The translations under genes and the position numbers were made by a program. Under the pieces are notes generated by a model. The model did no database searches and was not told the origin of the DNA. It was given only the letters and a program-made list of their open reading frames with translations. Of a DNA stretch of 38,356 nucleotides, positions 16,053 to 25,085 are shown in pieces. This DNA is from Sphingobacteriales bacterium TSM_CSS (GTDB lineage: Bacteria; Bacteroidota; Bacteroidia; Chitinophagales; UBA2359): contig NBMY01000125.1 of the NCBI GenBank assembly GCA_002212985.1, positions 1 to 38,356 of the forward strand. The letters run 5' to 3'. Positions within the stretch are counted from its first letter, which is position 1. Every line of letters starts with the position of its first letter.

Positions 16053-17506
16053 TACCCTTTCGTTTTTTTCTATACCTGCTTTTCAACTGCCTGTTGTTTT
16101 TGGCAGCAAATAACGCCTTCCCCCAAAGTACGCCGCCCGACACAAGCGCAAAAGTTTTTACCCAGGAGGCGCTTTTTTCGCTCATTAAACAATATCATCC
16201 CGTAGCCCGCCAAAGCAACCTGCTTACCCAACAGGCCGCCGCACAACTGCTGCAGGCAAAAGGCGGTTTCGACCCACAATTGTACAGCTACCTCGAACAA
16301 AAATCTTTTGACGGGAAAAACTACTTTACCCTCTCGCAAAGCGGATTTAAAATTCCTACGTGGTACGGACTGGAACTGAAAGGCGGATACAACCTTAGCA
16401 ACGGCAATTATTTAAACCCCGAAGAAACATTGCCCGATGAAGGACAGGCCTTTGCCGGTATTTCGGTATCGGTGTTGCAGGGGCTGGTAATTGACCAAAG
16501 AAGAGCCACCCTTAAACAGGCACGCATTTTTGCCCAGGCAAACGAAGCGCAAAGGCTGCAAATGATTAACAGCCTGCTTTTTGACGCCACCGACGCTTAC
16601 TGGGAGTGGACACTGGCCTATAACACCCTGCTGCTGCAACAACAAGCCGTACAATTGGCACAACTGCGCTTAGAGTGGGTAAAAAATACTTTTGTGCAAG
16701 GAGCAAGGCCGGCCATTGACACCTTAGAGGCACTTATTCAACTCCAAAACCGAACCTACGACCAAAACGAAGCCCAACTCAGTTACCAAAATGCAACCCT
16801 GGCACTGTCTAACTTTTTATGGTACCAAAACGATACGCCACTCGAAATTACCCCGCAACTGGTGCCCCCACAACTCAACAGCCTGCAGTTGCAAACCATA
16901 TCGGCCGACTCAATAACCGTTGCTGCCGGAATGCTGCCCGGCCAACACCCCGAATTGCTGAAATACCGATTTAAACTGGCCGACCTTGACGTAGAACGCC
17001 GACTGAAAGCCGAAAAACTGAAACCAAAACTCAACCTTAACTATAATCTGCTGGGCAACGGCATTAACCTTTTTGATGCCGGTGGCGGCAACGGCAGCAA
17101 CAGCCCTTTTTTTCAGAACTACAAATGGGGGCTTGAATTTAGTATGCCCCTGTTTTTGCGCGCCGAGCGCGGCAACCTGCAACTTACGCGCCTCAAAATA
17201 CGCGAAACCAACCTGCAACTGCAACAAAAACAACTGGAACTGAGCAACAAACTGGAAGCGTACTATAACCAATTGCTCAACAACCGCCGCCAAATTGACC
17301 TTTATACCCAAACCGTAAACAACTATCAGGCGCTGGCCAACGGCGAAGATACCCGTTTCAGGTTTGGCGAAAGTTCTTTGTTTTTGGTAAATACACGCGA
17401 ATCAAAACTCATTGAGGCGCAGGCAAAACTACTTGAACTAAAGGCAAAACATTATAAAATATTAGCCGGCATTGCTTTTTCGGCCGGCATATTGCACAAT
17501 AATTAA
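16049..17506 (+). CDS. TolC-family outer-membrane efflux/secretion channel
   Basis: A 485-residue outer-membrane factor. Signal peptide MIPFRFFLYLLFNCLLFLAANNAFPQ is followed by two outer-membrane-efflux repeats of long helices with periodic Gln/Leu/Asn (for example NLLTQQAAAQLLQAKGGFD, and FVQGARPAIDTLEALIQLQN near 218-237). Strand segments supply the barrel (LELKGGYNLSNGNYL; KWGLEFSMPLFLRAERGN). Its ATG overlaps the HlyD stop by four bases (ATGA), indicating translational coupling. It forms the exit duct for the ABC-HlyD pair just upstream. I see no cargo with RTX repeats or a double-glycine leader nearby. Confidence 0.93.
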   Translation: MIPFRFFLYLLFNCLLFLAANNAFPQSTPPDTSAKVFTQEALFSLIKQYHPVARQSNLLTQQAAAQLLQAKGGFDPQLYSYLEQKSFDGKNYFTLSQSGFKIPTWYGLELKGGYNLSNGNYLNPEETLPDEGQAFAGISVSVLQGLVIDQRRATLKQARIFAQANEAQRLQMINSLLFDATDAYWEWTLAYNTLLLQQQAVQLAQLRLEWVKNTFVQGARPAIDTLEALIQLQNRTYDQNEAQLSYQNATLALSNFLWYQNDTPLEITPQLVPPQLNSLQLQTISADSITVAAGMLPGQHPELLKYRFKLADLDVERRLKAEKLKPKLNLNYNLLGNGINLFDAGGGNGSNSPFFQNYKWGLEFSMPLFLRAERGNLQLTRLKIRETNLQLQQKQLELSNKLEAYYNQLLNNRRQIDLYTQTVNNYQALANGEDTRFRFGESSLFLVNTRESKLIEAQAKLLELKAKHYKILAGIAFSAGILHNN

Positions 17507-17532
17507 TTTTAATAACCCTAAACCCGTTTTAT

Positions 17533-18780
17533 ATGATGCGCATTTTTTTGTTCCTCGCAATTGTTTGGGCTAATACCGCCATAACCGCCCAAAGTTATAT
17601 GGGTGGACAGAGTGCCCGGTCAAGGGCCATGAATTTGGTAAACGATGCCGATAACCGCATGAAAATGATGGATTTGGAAGGTGCAATTTTTGCCTACACC
17701 AACGCCATTCAAATTGACCCCTCTTATGCCGAAGCCTACATGAAACGGGCTATTGCCTACACCCGTATGCGACAAGATACCGAAGCTATGGCAGATTATA
17801 ACAAAGCTATGGAACTAAACCCGCTCATGAACCAACTCTACGATGAACGGGCAAAACTTAAAATGCTCCTTTTTGACTACAAAGGCGCCATTACCGACCT
17901 TAATACCGCCCTTGCCCTTAATGCCTACGGACAAAACCTCTTAGACCAAAGAGCGCTGGCAAAAATTGAACTCAACGACCTACAGGGAGCTATTGATGAT
18001 TACAGCGCCATGCTGCAACTTATGCCCAATGATACCATTACCTACCTTAACCGGGCATTGACCTACCTACAAGCAGGTAACCCCCTCCAAGCCCTTGCAG
18101 ATGCAAATAAAGCGCTTACCCTGTATCCAAAATCGGCATTGGCACATAATGTCATGGGGTTAATTTTAACTCAACAGCAAGATTACCGGGCCGCCATTGA
18201 CGCTTTTGACCAAGCCCTTCATTCCGACCCGGAATTTTCCCTGGCCTATTACAACAGAGGAGTAGCACACCAACTCAACGGCAACGAAAATAATGCAAAA
18301 GCAGATTTCTCAAAAGCCATTGAAATAAACAGAGACCTTGCTCATGCTTACTTTAACCGCGCTGTGCTACGCAAAAATGTGGGCGATAACATGGGGGCAA
18401 TTGCAGATTATAACGAGGTGTTGTCTATTGACAGCGTTTTTACCGATGCCCTGTACAACCGCGGTGTTGCCAAAAAAATGCTGGGCGACTATAACGGCGC
18501 CCTGGCCGACGCCAACAAAAGCATAGCACAAAACAACGCCAACCCCCAACTCTTCAACTTCAGGGGTAACGTACACATGTTGTTTGGCAATTTCGACAAA
18601 GCTATTCTGGATTATAATCAGGCACTGCAACTAAATGCCGGTTATGCCGAAGCGTTTTACAACCGCGGCATAGCCAAAATACTCAATTACAACCGCTACG
18701 AAGGTTGTCAGGATTTGCAAAAAAGCATAGAACTGGGCATAGTTGATGCTGCCGAAAAATACAACTTCTTTTGCCGGTAA
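17533..18780 (+). CDS. Secreted/periplasmic TPR protein, eleven consecutive repeats
   Basis: A 415-residue protein. Its signal peptide is MMRIFLFLAIVWANTAITA, with cleavage near AQ20. The rest is almost entirely tetratricopeptide repeats: one slightly longer starter (~28-65) and ten uninterrupted 34-residue units from residue 66 to ~405. Each unit has the pattern AxAYxNRGxAxxxxGDYxGAIxDYNxALxLNPxx. TPR superhelices bind peptide partners, and no enzymatic domain is present. It starts 26 bases after the TolC gene, so it is probably transcribed with the exporter. A periplasmic scaffold for that machine is possible but is inference from position. Its end is followed by 93 non-coding bases before the kinase gene, with no clear terminator. 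Confidence 0.92.
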   Translation: MMRIFLFLAIVWANTAITAQSYMGGQSARSRAMNLVNDADNRMKMMDLEGAIFAYTNAIQIDPSYAEAYMKRAIAYTRMRQDTEAMADYNKAMELNPLMNQLYDERAKLKMLLFDYKGAITDLNTALALNAYGQNLLDQRALAKIELNDLQGAIDDYSAMLQLMPNDTITYLNRALTYLQAGNPLQALADANKALTLYPKSALAHNVMGLILTQQQDYRAAIDAFDQALHSDPEFSLAYYNRGVAHQLNGNENNAKADFSKAIEINRDLAHAYFNRAVLRKNVGDNMGAIADYNEVLSIDSVFTDALYNRGVAKKMLGDYNGALADANKSIAQNNANPQLFNFRGNVHMLFGNFDKAILDYNQALQLNAGYAEAFYNRGIAKILNYNRYEGCQDLQKSIELGIVDAAEKYNFFCR

Positions 18781-18873
18781 ACCCCCATTCGGAGGCGAAC
18801 AATTACCACTTTATAATAGTTGTTATGGTGTGCTATTTTGCACACACCTATTGCCCCAAACCAGTTATTTGCC

Positions 18874-20169
18874 ATGAAAGAGCAAGAAAATATACCTGCT
18901 TCAAAAGTAGAGCGGGCAACCCGCTTTGTAAAAACAGGCTTTAAAGTAGGCGCCAACTACGTAAAACACTATACCCAAAAAGCCCTTAATCAGGAAGTAA
19001 CCCGCGAAGATTTAGACCGTGCCAATGCCGGCGATATTTACGAAACCCTTAGCGAACTAAAAGGCAGTGCCTTAAAAGTAGCCCAAATGCTAAGTATGGA
19101 GCGCAACCTGCTTCCCGATACCTATGCCGATATTTTTTCCATGGCACAGCACAACGCACCGCCGCTGTCGGGTCCGCTAATAGTTAAAACTTTTAAACAA
19201 TACATGCAGCATACGCCCCAGGAACTCTTTGATGAGTTTGATATGCAGGCCGCCTATGCAGCCTCCATAGGGCAGGTGCACCGCGCAGTAAAAAACGGCA
19301 GGCAATTAGCCGTCAAAATTCAGTATCCGGGCGTGGCAGACAGTGTAAAATCTGACCTTAAACTGGTAAAACCCTTTGCCCTGCGCCTGCTGAATATGAA
19401 AGAAAAAGATGTCAGAATCTTTTTTGACGAAGTAGAAAACAAACTTTTGGAAGAAACCGATTACGAACTGGAACTACAGCGCTCGGTCAGCATCAGTCAA
19501 AAGTGCAACCAGCTTGAAAACCTGAGTTTTGCCCGATACTACCCCGAACTCTCCTCAAAACGAATTTTAACCATGGATTGGCTGAACGGCGTACATTTAA
19601 CCGATTTTATAAACAGCAATCCAAGCCGCGAATTGCGCAACCAAATTGGCCAAGCACTGTGGGATTTTTACAGCTTTCAGATGCACAACCTGCGCCTTAC
19701 CCATGCCGACCCGCATCCGGGCAATTTTCTGGTACAACCCAATGGTAAACTGGCTGTACTGGATTTTGGCTGCGTAAAAGAAATTCCCGAATCGCTTTAC
19801 CAACCTTATTTTGACGTGGCAAACCCCCTTGTGCTGAACAACCCGGCCGAACTCGAAAAACGGTTTATTGCCCTAAGCATGATTTACCCCGATGATACCC
19901 AAGCCGATAAAGACTTTTTTATACCGGTTTTCAGCAAAATGATTAACCTGTTGGCTGCCCCCTTCCGCCACGAAACCTTTGATTTTGCCAATGATTCTTT
20001 TATGAAAGCCGCCTATGAATACGGCGAACAATTAGCCCGTATGCCCGAAATACGCAATTCGGGCAAGCCCCGCGGCTCGCAGCATGTGTTGTATATAAAC
20101 CGCACCTTTTTCGGGCTTTACAAACTGCTCAACAGCCTCAAAGCCAATGTAAAAACCCGTTTGCTGTAG
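18874..20169 (+). CDS. ABC1/UbiB/COQ8-family atypical kinase
   Basis: A 431-residue protein from the ATG at 18874; the in-frame ATG at 18820 adds 18 atypical residues. Family hallmarks: an N-terminal KxGQ-type motif reading KVAQ (68-71; Gly replaced by Ala70); the Ala-rich loop AAYAASIGQVHRA replacing the P-loop; VKIQYPGV with Lys148; the catalytic loop HADPHPGN with Asp279; and DFG with Asp297. Relatives support ubiquinone or other isoprenoid lipid metabolism in bacteria and mitochondria, generally as ATPases. Bacteroidota use menaquinone, so the client pathway here is uncertain. No transmembrane C-terminal hairpin like that of E. coli UbiB is evident. It is monocistronic, with a bidirectional terminator overlapping its stop codon. 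Confidence 0.9.
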   Translation: MKEQENIPASKVERATRFVKTGFKVGANYVKHYTQKALNQEVTREDLDRANAGDIYETLSELKGSALKVAQMLSMERNLLPDTYADIFSMAQHNAPPLSGPLIVKTFKQYMQHTPQELFDEFDMQAAYAASIGQVHRAVKNGRQLAVKIQYPGVADSVKSDLKLVKPFALRLLNMKEKDVRIFFDEVENKLLEETDYELELQRSVSISQKCNQLENLSFARYYPELSSKRILTMDWLNGVHLTDFINSNPSRELRNQIGQALWDFYSFQMHNLRLTHADPHPGNFLVQPNGKLAVLDFGCVKEIPESLYQPYFDVANPLVLNNPAELEKRFIALSMIYPDDTQADKDFFIPVFSKMINLLAAPFRHETFDFANDSFMKAAYEYGEQLARMPEIRNSGKPRGSQHVLYINRTFFGLYKLLNSLKANVKTRLL

Positions 20170-20189
20170 CAGTATGGCAAACGGGTTTT
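20152..20189. terminator. Bidirectional terminator between UbiB-like and SPOR genes
   Basis: AAAACCCGTTTGC (20152-20164) pairs perfectly over 13 bp with GCAAACGGGTTTT (20177-20189), with a 12-base loop. It has A-rich sequence on the left and T-rich on the right, so U-tracts exist in both directions. The left arm lies inside the last codons of the UbiB-like gene (stop at 20167-20169 in the loop). The minus-strand SPOR gene ends at 20214, so one hairpin can serve both convergent genes. Confidence 0.85.
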
Positions 20190-20213
20190 ATCCTCTATAA
20201 ATAGGGTAAAAAA

Positions 20214-21620
20214 TTAAAACGGCAGTATTTTACCCTCTTTAAGGCGGTAAACAAGGCTCATTCTGAAATTCTCTTCCCACGTGTTGGCAGTTTGGTTTAG
20301 CCGGTACACAATAAGAGCATTGTTTGCAGGAACTTCCTTAAAAAACACGCTGCCGTTAAGGGTAGCATAAATGCCGTTTTCGCTTCTGCCCTGATACGGA
20401 GGCAGGGCTTCAAATGCTTTTTTATTCATTACCCCTTTGTACAGCCAGTTTTTACCCCCATCGGTAGTGCTCCACAGGCGCAGGGCATCGTCAAAGCAAT
20501 CATAAACAGCAGTACCGTTTTGCATATCGCTCATTCGAATATAAGAGGGGGTGCAATAATGTTCGTTTTTGGGTATTTCTGCCACTTCGTTCCACGTTTT
20601 TGCGCCATCGTCAGAGCGGTACATCATGAGCACACCCGGACCCTCTACCACGCCAAAAGTAACAAGGTAAGCTGTTTTGTCATTTACAAATTCAAGGTAA
20701 ACAATATCATAACCATATTCGCCAAGAAATACCTCGTTCCAGTTTTTACCGCCGTTTTCAGAGCGCAGCAAAAGGGTTTGCCCGTACATATCGCCTTTTA
20801 TGCGCAAAAAGCCCTGAAACAACAGCACATTTTCGGTAACCGGAAAAATGCTGCCGCTCATTTCTACACTGTCTGAGGGGGTTTCCAGGGTAAAGCCGGT
20901 TATAGAATTTACAAACTGCACCGAGGCATAACGGGGGGCAACCGGTATATTTACCTGTGGCGTGTTTTGCTTTTGCTCTATGAGCAGTTTTACCGATTCA
21001 AGCGGCACCTCCTTTACAAAAGCCCCCTGAAACCCCGACGCTTTTACGGCAGCAAGCGCATCGGCTGTGGCGCCGCGGTTAACAAAATTGCCCACATACA
21101 CTTTGGTCATATTGCCCGATACTTCGGTATAAATATTGCCAAGGTTTACCAGTGCAAGAATTTCGTTTATGGGTACTTTACCGCTAAATGCGCCAACCTG
21201 TACCATGTAGGCATTGCCACTTTGCTTTGCAGGCCCAGGTTTAGGCGCCACCTGCTGATTATCGGGGATATCAACGGCATCATATATGGTAGGTACTTTT
21301 TCCGCCGGGCGTTCTACTACAAACGCATCGGGAAACCCGCGCTTTTTTACTTCCTTAAGCGCCACTTCCGCTTCGGGACGCGAGGTAAACTGCCCCAACA
21401 TAAGGCGCAGCAGGCCTTTGCCCGTTTTCTCGCTGAAAACAGAGGCTATATCTTTTACTTTGTCCACTTTATCCTGAGGTACGGTTTTAAATGCCCCCAA
21501 CTGAATAAAAAAAGCACTGCTTTTTTGAGCAAAAATTTGTGTACTGAGTAAAAAAAAGGCAAACACCGGCAAACACCACCACGCGCTGCCCACTGCCGGC
21601 AATTTTGTTTTAAATAACAT
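20214..21620 (-). CDS. Secreted protein with two SPOR-like domains and an Asp-box (BNR) beta-propeller-like region
   Basis: A 468-residue protein. It has an N-terminal signal peptide or anchor (hydrophobic ~13-30, ending QIFAQ). Two SPOR-like modules follow: ~36-105 (AFFIQLGAF ... LMLGQFTSRPEAEVALKEVKKRGFPDAFV) and ~136-210 (AYMVQVGAFSGK ... KVYVGNFVNRGATADALAAVKASGFQGAFV), shown here in fragments. The C-terminal half carries three Asp-box turns: SENGGKNWNEV, SDDGAKTWNEV and TTDGGKNWLYK, as in sialidase-like/Ycf48-like propellers. SPOR domains usually bind denuded peptidoglycan, and the propeller part may bind protein or sugar. The combination suggests an envelope protein at septal or remodelling wall. 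It lies downstream of the ferredoxin gene on the same strand, after a 122-base gap. Confidence 0.8.
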   Translation of the reverse strand: MLFKTKLPAVGSAWWCLPVFAFFLLSTQIFAQKSSAFFIQLGAFKTVPQDKVDKVKDIASVFSEKTGKGLLRLMLGQFTSRPEAEVALKEVKKRGFPDAFVVERPAEKVPTIYDAVDIPDNQQVAPKPGPAKQSGNAYMVQVGAFSGKVPINEILALVNLGNIYTEVSGNMTKVYVGNFVNRGATADALAAVKASGFQGAFVKEVPLESVKLLIEQKQNTPQVNIPVAPRYASVQFVNSITGFTLETPSDSVEMSGSIFPVTENVLLFQGFLRIKGDMYGQTLLLRSENGGKNWNEVFLGEYGYDIVYLEFVNDKTAYLVTFGVVEGPGVLMMYRSDDGAKTWNEVAEIPKNEHYCTPSYIRMSDMQNGTAVYDCFDDALRLWSTTDGGKNWLYKGVMNKKAFEALPPYQGRSENGIYATLNGSVFFKEVPANNALIVYRLNQTANTWEENFRMSLVYRLKEGKILPF

Positions 21621-21742
21621 GGTTTGTTATATTTTTTTGGGTTTTAATTTTGCTCATAGTTAGACTGCCGCAAAAGCAATAGGTTACATAAACAAGCCCG
21701 GAATGGCTTATTTTGTTTACAAAACTGGGGCGGTGGCGGTGG

Positions 21743-22090
21743 TTAACTATGCAGTTTTTCCTTCTTTGCCAGCAGTTGCTCTTCGGTTTCCCGGTGGTCG
21801 GGGTCGGGTACGCAGCAATCTACTGGGCAAACGGCGGCACATTGGGGTTCTTCATGAAATCCCATGCACTCGGTACACTTATCGGGCACAATATAGTAGT
21901 AATCTTCCTGTATGGGGGCAAAGCGCTCCGAGGAATCGGCACGCGTACCGTCTAATAATGCAACAGAACCCTTAACAGTGGTGCCGTCTTCGAGTGCCCA
22001 TTCTACACCGCCTTCGTAAATGGCATTATTGGGGCATTCGGGTTCACAGGCGCCGCAGTTAATGCACTCATCAGTTATCATGATAGCCAT
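21743..22090 (-). CDS. 2[4Fe-4S] ferredoxin, Alvin-like type
   Basis: A 115-residue electron carrier. The first cluster motif is [12 protein letters not shown] (Cys9, 12, 15, 19). The second is [21 protein letters not shown] (Cys72, 75, 84, 88, 92), with the eight-residue insertion between the second and third Cys that marks the Allochromatium-like ferredoxins. The spacer between motifs (residues 20-71) is unusually long, which explains a length above the classic ~80. The acidic composition fits a low-potential soluble carrier. It is divergent from the acyl-CoA reductase gene (91 bases between starts), a pairing I recall from other Bacteroidota. Its redox partner is not shown by the sequence. 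Confidence 0.93.
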   Translation of the reverse strand: MAIMITDECINCGACEPECPNNAIYEGGVEWALEDGTTVKGSVALLDGTRADSSERFAPIQEDYYYIVPDKCTECMGFHEEPQCAAVCPVDCCVPDPDHRETEEQLLAKKEKLHS

Positions 22091-22181
22091 GGTATAAAAA
22101 TTTGATGGTTGTTAAAAAAATCGGGTTATTGGTTAATTTTGCTACTTTGAACAATTTTTAGTTTAAAAGGTTGAACCTATC

Positions 22182-23201
22182 ATGATGCAATTACACCGCC
22201 GCACCCGGGTTTTGGCCGATTTGGGCAGGCAACTTAAAGAACGCCCGGCCGAGCTGCAAACCGTTGTGAACCGCGCCTGTACCTATAACCCTTGGTTTAC
22301 GCCCCAAAGTGTATGGCAGGCTTTAGAAACCATAACTGCCAACTACCTGAACGAAGCAGAACTCAACCACTGGATAAGCGGCTACAAGATACATAATTTA
22401 CCTCAAACCGTTAAAACCATTGGGTTGGTTATGGCAGGCAATATTCCGATGGTGGGTTTTCACGATTTTTTGAGTATATTCATCAGCGGGCACAAGGCAC
22501 AGGTTAAACTTTCGGCCAAAGATAACCAACTGTTTCCTTATATTGTTTCTCTGCTCGAACAAATTGATGCGGAATTTCACCAACACCTCCAAATTACAGA
22601 GCAACTAAAAGGTTTTGATGCCGTTATTGCCACCGGCAGCAATAACTCGGCGCGCTATTTTGAGCATTACTTTGGTAAATACCCACATATCATAAGAAAA
22701 AACCGAAGTTCGGTGGCTATACTCACCGGTGCCGAAACACCCGCCGAAATTGACCTGCTGGGAAAAGATGTTTTTGATTACTACGGGTTGGGGTGCCGCA
22801 ATGTTTCAAAACTCATGGTACCGCAAAACTACCATTTCCCCTACCTGCTAAACCACCTTGAGCACTATGCCGGTATAATGCAACACCATAAGTATAAAAA
22901 CAATTACGACTATTACCGATCGGTGTACCTGCTCAACCGGCAGCCGCATTTTGCATCCGATTTTCTTATTTTGCTCGAAAACAGCGCAGTAGCCTCGCCG
23001 GTTAGTGTTGTACATTACGAATTTTATGCCGATGAAAATGATTTGAGCAACAAACTCATTGAACAGCATGAGCAAATACAATGCGTGGTGGCAGCCCCGC
23101 AACCGGGCAGCAGTTTTGTGCCCTTTGGTAGTGCGCAGCAGCCCCGTCTTTCGGATTATGCCGACCATACAGATACCCTGCAGTTTCTGCTGGGATTGTA
23201 A
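22182..23201 (+). CDS. LuxC-like acyl-CoA reductase family protein
   Basis: A 339-residue member of the acyl-CoA reductase (LuxC-related, aldehyde-dehydrogenase fold) family. Visible marks: TIGLVMAGNIPMVGFHDF (cofactor and entry region), VKLSAKD, AVIATGSNNSARYF, and the putative nucleophile Cys205 in GLGCRNVSKL. The family reduces fatty acyl-CoA to aldehyde with NADPH, but this short Bacteroidota form has no proven substrate as far as I know. A second Met at 22185 is an equally good start. It is divergently transcribed from the ferredoxin, so shared regulation in the 91-base gap is likely. It is followed by a 206-base gap without recognised features before the kinase gene. Confidence 0.85.
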   Translation: MMQLHRRTRVLADLGRQLKERPAELQTVVNRACTYNPWFTPQSVWQALETITANYLNEAELNHWISGYKIHNLPQTVKTIGLVMAGNIPMVGFHDFLSIFISGHKAQVKLSAKDNQLFPYIVSLLEQIDAEFHQHLQITEQLKGFDAVIATGSNNSARYFEHYFGKYPHIIRKNRSSVAILTGAETPAEIDLLGKDVFDYYGLGCRNVSKLMVPQNYHFPYLLNHLEHYAGIMQHHKYKNNYDYYRSVYLLNRQPHFASDFLILLENSAVASPVSVVHYEFYADENDLSNKLIEQHEQIQCVVAAPQPGSSFVPFGSAQQPRLSDYADHTDTLQFLLGL

Positions 23202-23407
23202 AACCGAAATATTGAACCTTTTTTGGCGGCGAAACTATTGCTGACTTTTTTAGGCCCACGCACCGGAAATTGCCTCAAAGACCGGCAACGTATATTTTTT
23301 TGGAAGGTTAGTTTTTGTTTTGGCAAAAATACCCGATGTTTACAGGCAAACTTTTGTGTGAATAGCATAACCTGTTTCATTTCCCCCGTTAATTATTGAT
23401 TACTGCC

Positions 23408-25060
23408 ATGATTATTACCTCGCCTGTTACTACCGATAACTCTTGGGATACAATTTTTGACGACCCCTCAATCGTAAACCACCTTACCGAAGCTGTTTTT
23501 CCGGCCTATTTGCAGGAACGCAGGTGGTTTGCCGCCAAAACCAGCGTTTTAAAGCAACTTGTACTAGACAAAGTGTTGCCGTTTCCGCTGCCAACACCTA
23601 AAGGCGCGTACCTGCTGGTAATAGAAGTAGTACCCGAAACCGGCTTGGCACAGCAATATTTTTTACCAGTGGCTTTTGTGCCTAAACAAACCGATACCGA
23701 ACAGGAACCGGAATCGGTTATTACCCCGGTGATTGTAAACGGCGAAAGCGGATTGCTGGTAGATGCCCTTTATACCGATGTTTTCAGGCAACAACTGTTC
23801 CGGTATCTGCTTCATAATGCCAGCGTAGAAGTTGGCAGCGGGTTTTTGCACTTTCTGCGCGGGTCTGTGTTAAAAGAAATGGCACTGGTAAATGCCGATG
23901 AACTTAATATTAACTCGCGCTTGTTGGGGGTTGACCAAAGCAATACTTCCATAGTTTATGATGAACGGTTTTTCCTTAAAATTTACCGCCGACTGTTTAG
24001 AGACCCAAACCCCGATTCTGAAATTACCTATTTTCTTACCGAGCGTGCCGGGTTTAAGCACTCGCCCCGCTTTGCCGGCAGCATTACATGGAAACGAAAA
24101 GGTAGTTATGATGTATCGGTGGGGTTAATGCAGGAGCGCATTGAAAACCGCGGCGATGCCTGGCCATTTATGCTGCAACATATTTTGCGATACTTTAAAC
24201 GCATTGAAGACAAACAAACCGATGTTGAAACCATTGAACAGGTAAAACTTTTGCGCCCCCGAAGAATCAACCAGCTTTCAGAGTCGCTCGTTAACCTCAT
24301 TGGGTTTGATGTGTTGCAAAGCGTACAGCAACTGGCGCTTCGAACCGCACAAATGCACATTGCCCTTTCTTCAGATGTGCAGGATGCCCGCTTTGCGCCC
24401 CAATATTTTAACAGCGACTATACCGTTTGGCTTAAAAACAGGCTGCTCTACCAGTTCGATTCGAGATGTGGATTAGTAGAAAACAACCTGGGGCGGTTAA
24501 GCGGGCTGGCATTGGACTATGCCCGCGAGTTTTTGCAGCGAAAAGCCGATATGATAAACCGGATTTTAAATTTTGACGACCAAAAACTTACCAGTCGCCG
24601 CATAAGGGTGCATGGCGACTATCACCTTGGACAGGTTTTGGTTACCCCGCCCAATGATGATTTTTGCATTCTGGATTTTGAAGGCGAACCAGAAAATGCC
24701 ATACACGACCGAAAAGTGAAGCAATCGCCCCTTAAAGACGTGGCCGGCATGTTCCGCTCTTTTCATTATGCCATTTATGCCACTATTTTTAACGAGCAAA
24801 ACGAATTTACCTACCCCCGAAGGCAACTTTTTGCCGCCGGCGAAAAATACTATGCCGCCGTTGTGGCCGTGTTTTTACAAAAATACATTAAAACGGCTCA
24901 AAAATACCGCCTCGATATTGGCTATCTACCCGAAATTAAATACCTGCTTGAGTATAGCCTCCTTGAAAAGGCAGTATATGAATTGGGCTACGAACTCAAT
25001 TCCCGTCCAACGTGGGCTATTATTCCGTTGCAGGGGGTTATGCAGTTGTTGCGCGTGTAA
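23408..25060 (+). CDS. Maltokinase-like phosphotransferase (Pep2/Mak family)
   Basis: 550 residues from the ATG at 23408; an in-frame TTG at 23396 would add four. The N-terminal cap carries LQERRWFAAK, the family's early signature. The kinase core has RVHGDYHLGQVL (catalytic-loop Asp404) and CILDFEGEP (metal-binding Asp423). DRKVKQSPLKDVAGMFRSF follows, as in maltokinases and the kinase part of trehalose synthase fusions. Known family reaction: ATP plus maltose gives maltose-1-phosphate, which feeds GlgE alpha-glucan synthesis. No treS, glgE or glgB lies nearby, so a different sugar substrate is possible. Convergent with the GT2 gene, 25 bases away, with no hairpin seen. Confidence 0.85.
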   Translation: MIITSPVTTDNSWDTIFDDPSIVNHLTEAVFPAYLQERRWFAAKTSVLKQLVLDKVLPFPLPTPKGAYLLVIEVVPETGLAQQYFLPVAFVPKQTDTEQEPESVITPVIVNGESGLLVDALYTDVFRQQLFRYLLHNASVEVGSGFLHFLRGSVLKEMALVNADELNINSRLLGVDQSNTSIVYDERFFLKIYRRLFRDPNPDSEITYFLTERAGFKHSPRFAGSITWKRKGSYDVSVGLMQERIENRGDAWPFMLQHILRYFKRIEDKQTDVETIEQVKLLRPRRINQLSESLVNLIGFDVLQSVQQLALRTAQMHIALSSDVQDARFAPQYFNSDYTVWLKNRLLYQFDSRCGLVENNLGRLSGLALDYAREFLQRKADMINRILNFDDQKLTSRRIRVHGDYHLGQVLVTPPNDDFCILDFEGEPENAIHDRKVKQSPLKDVAGMFRSFHYAIYATIFNEQNEFTYPRRQLFAAGEKYYAAVVAVFLQKYIKTAQKYRLDIGYLPEIKYLLEYSLLEKAVYELGYELNSRPTWAIIPLQGVMQLLRV

Positions 25061-25085
25061 ACCGCTATGGCGTTGCCACAACCTG

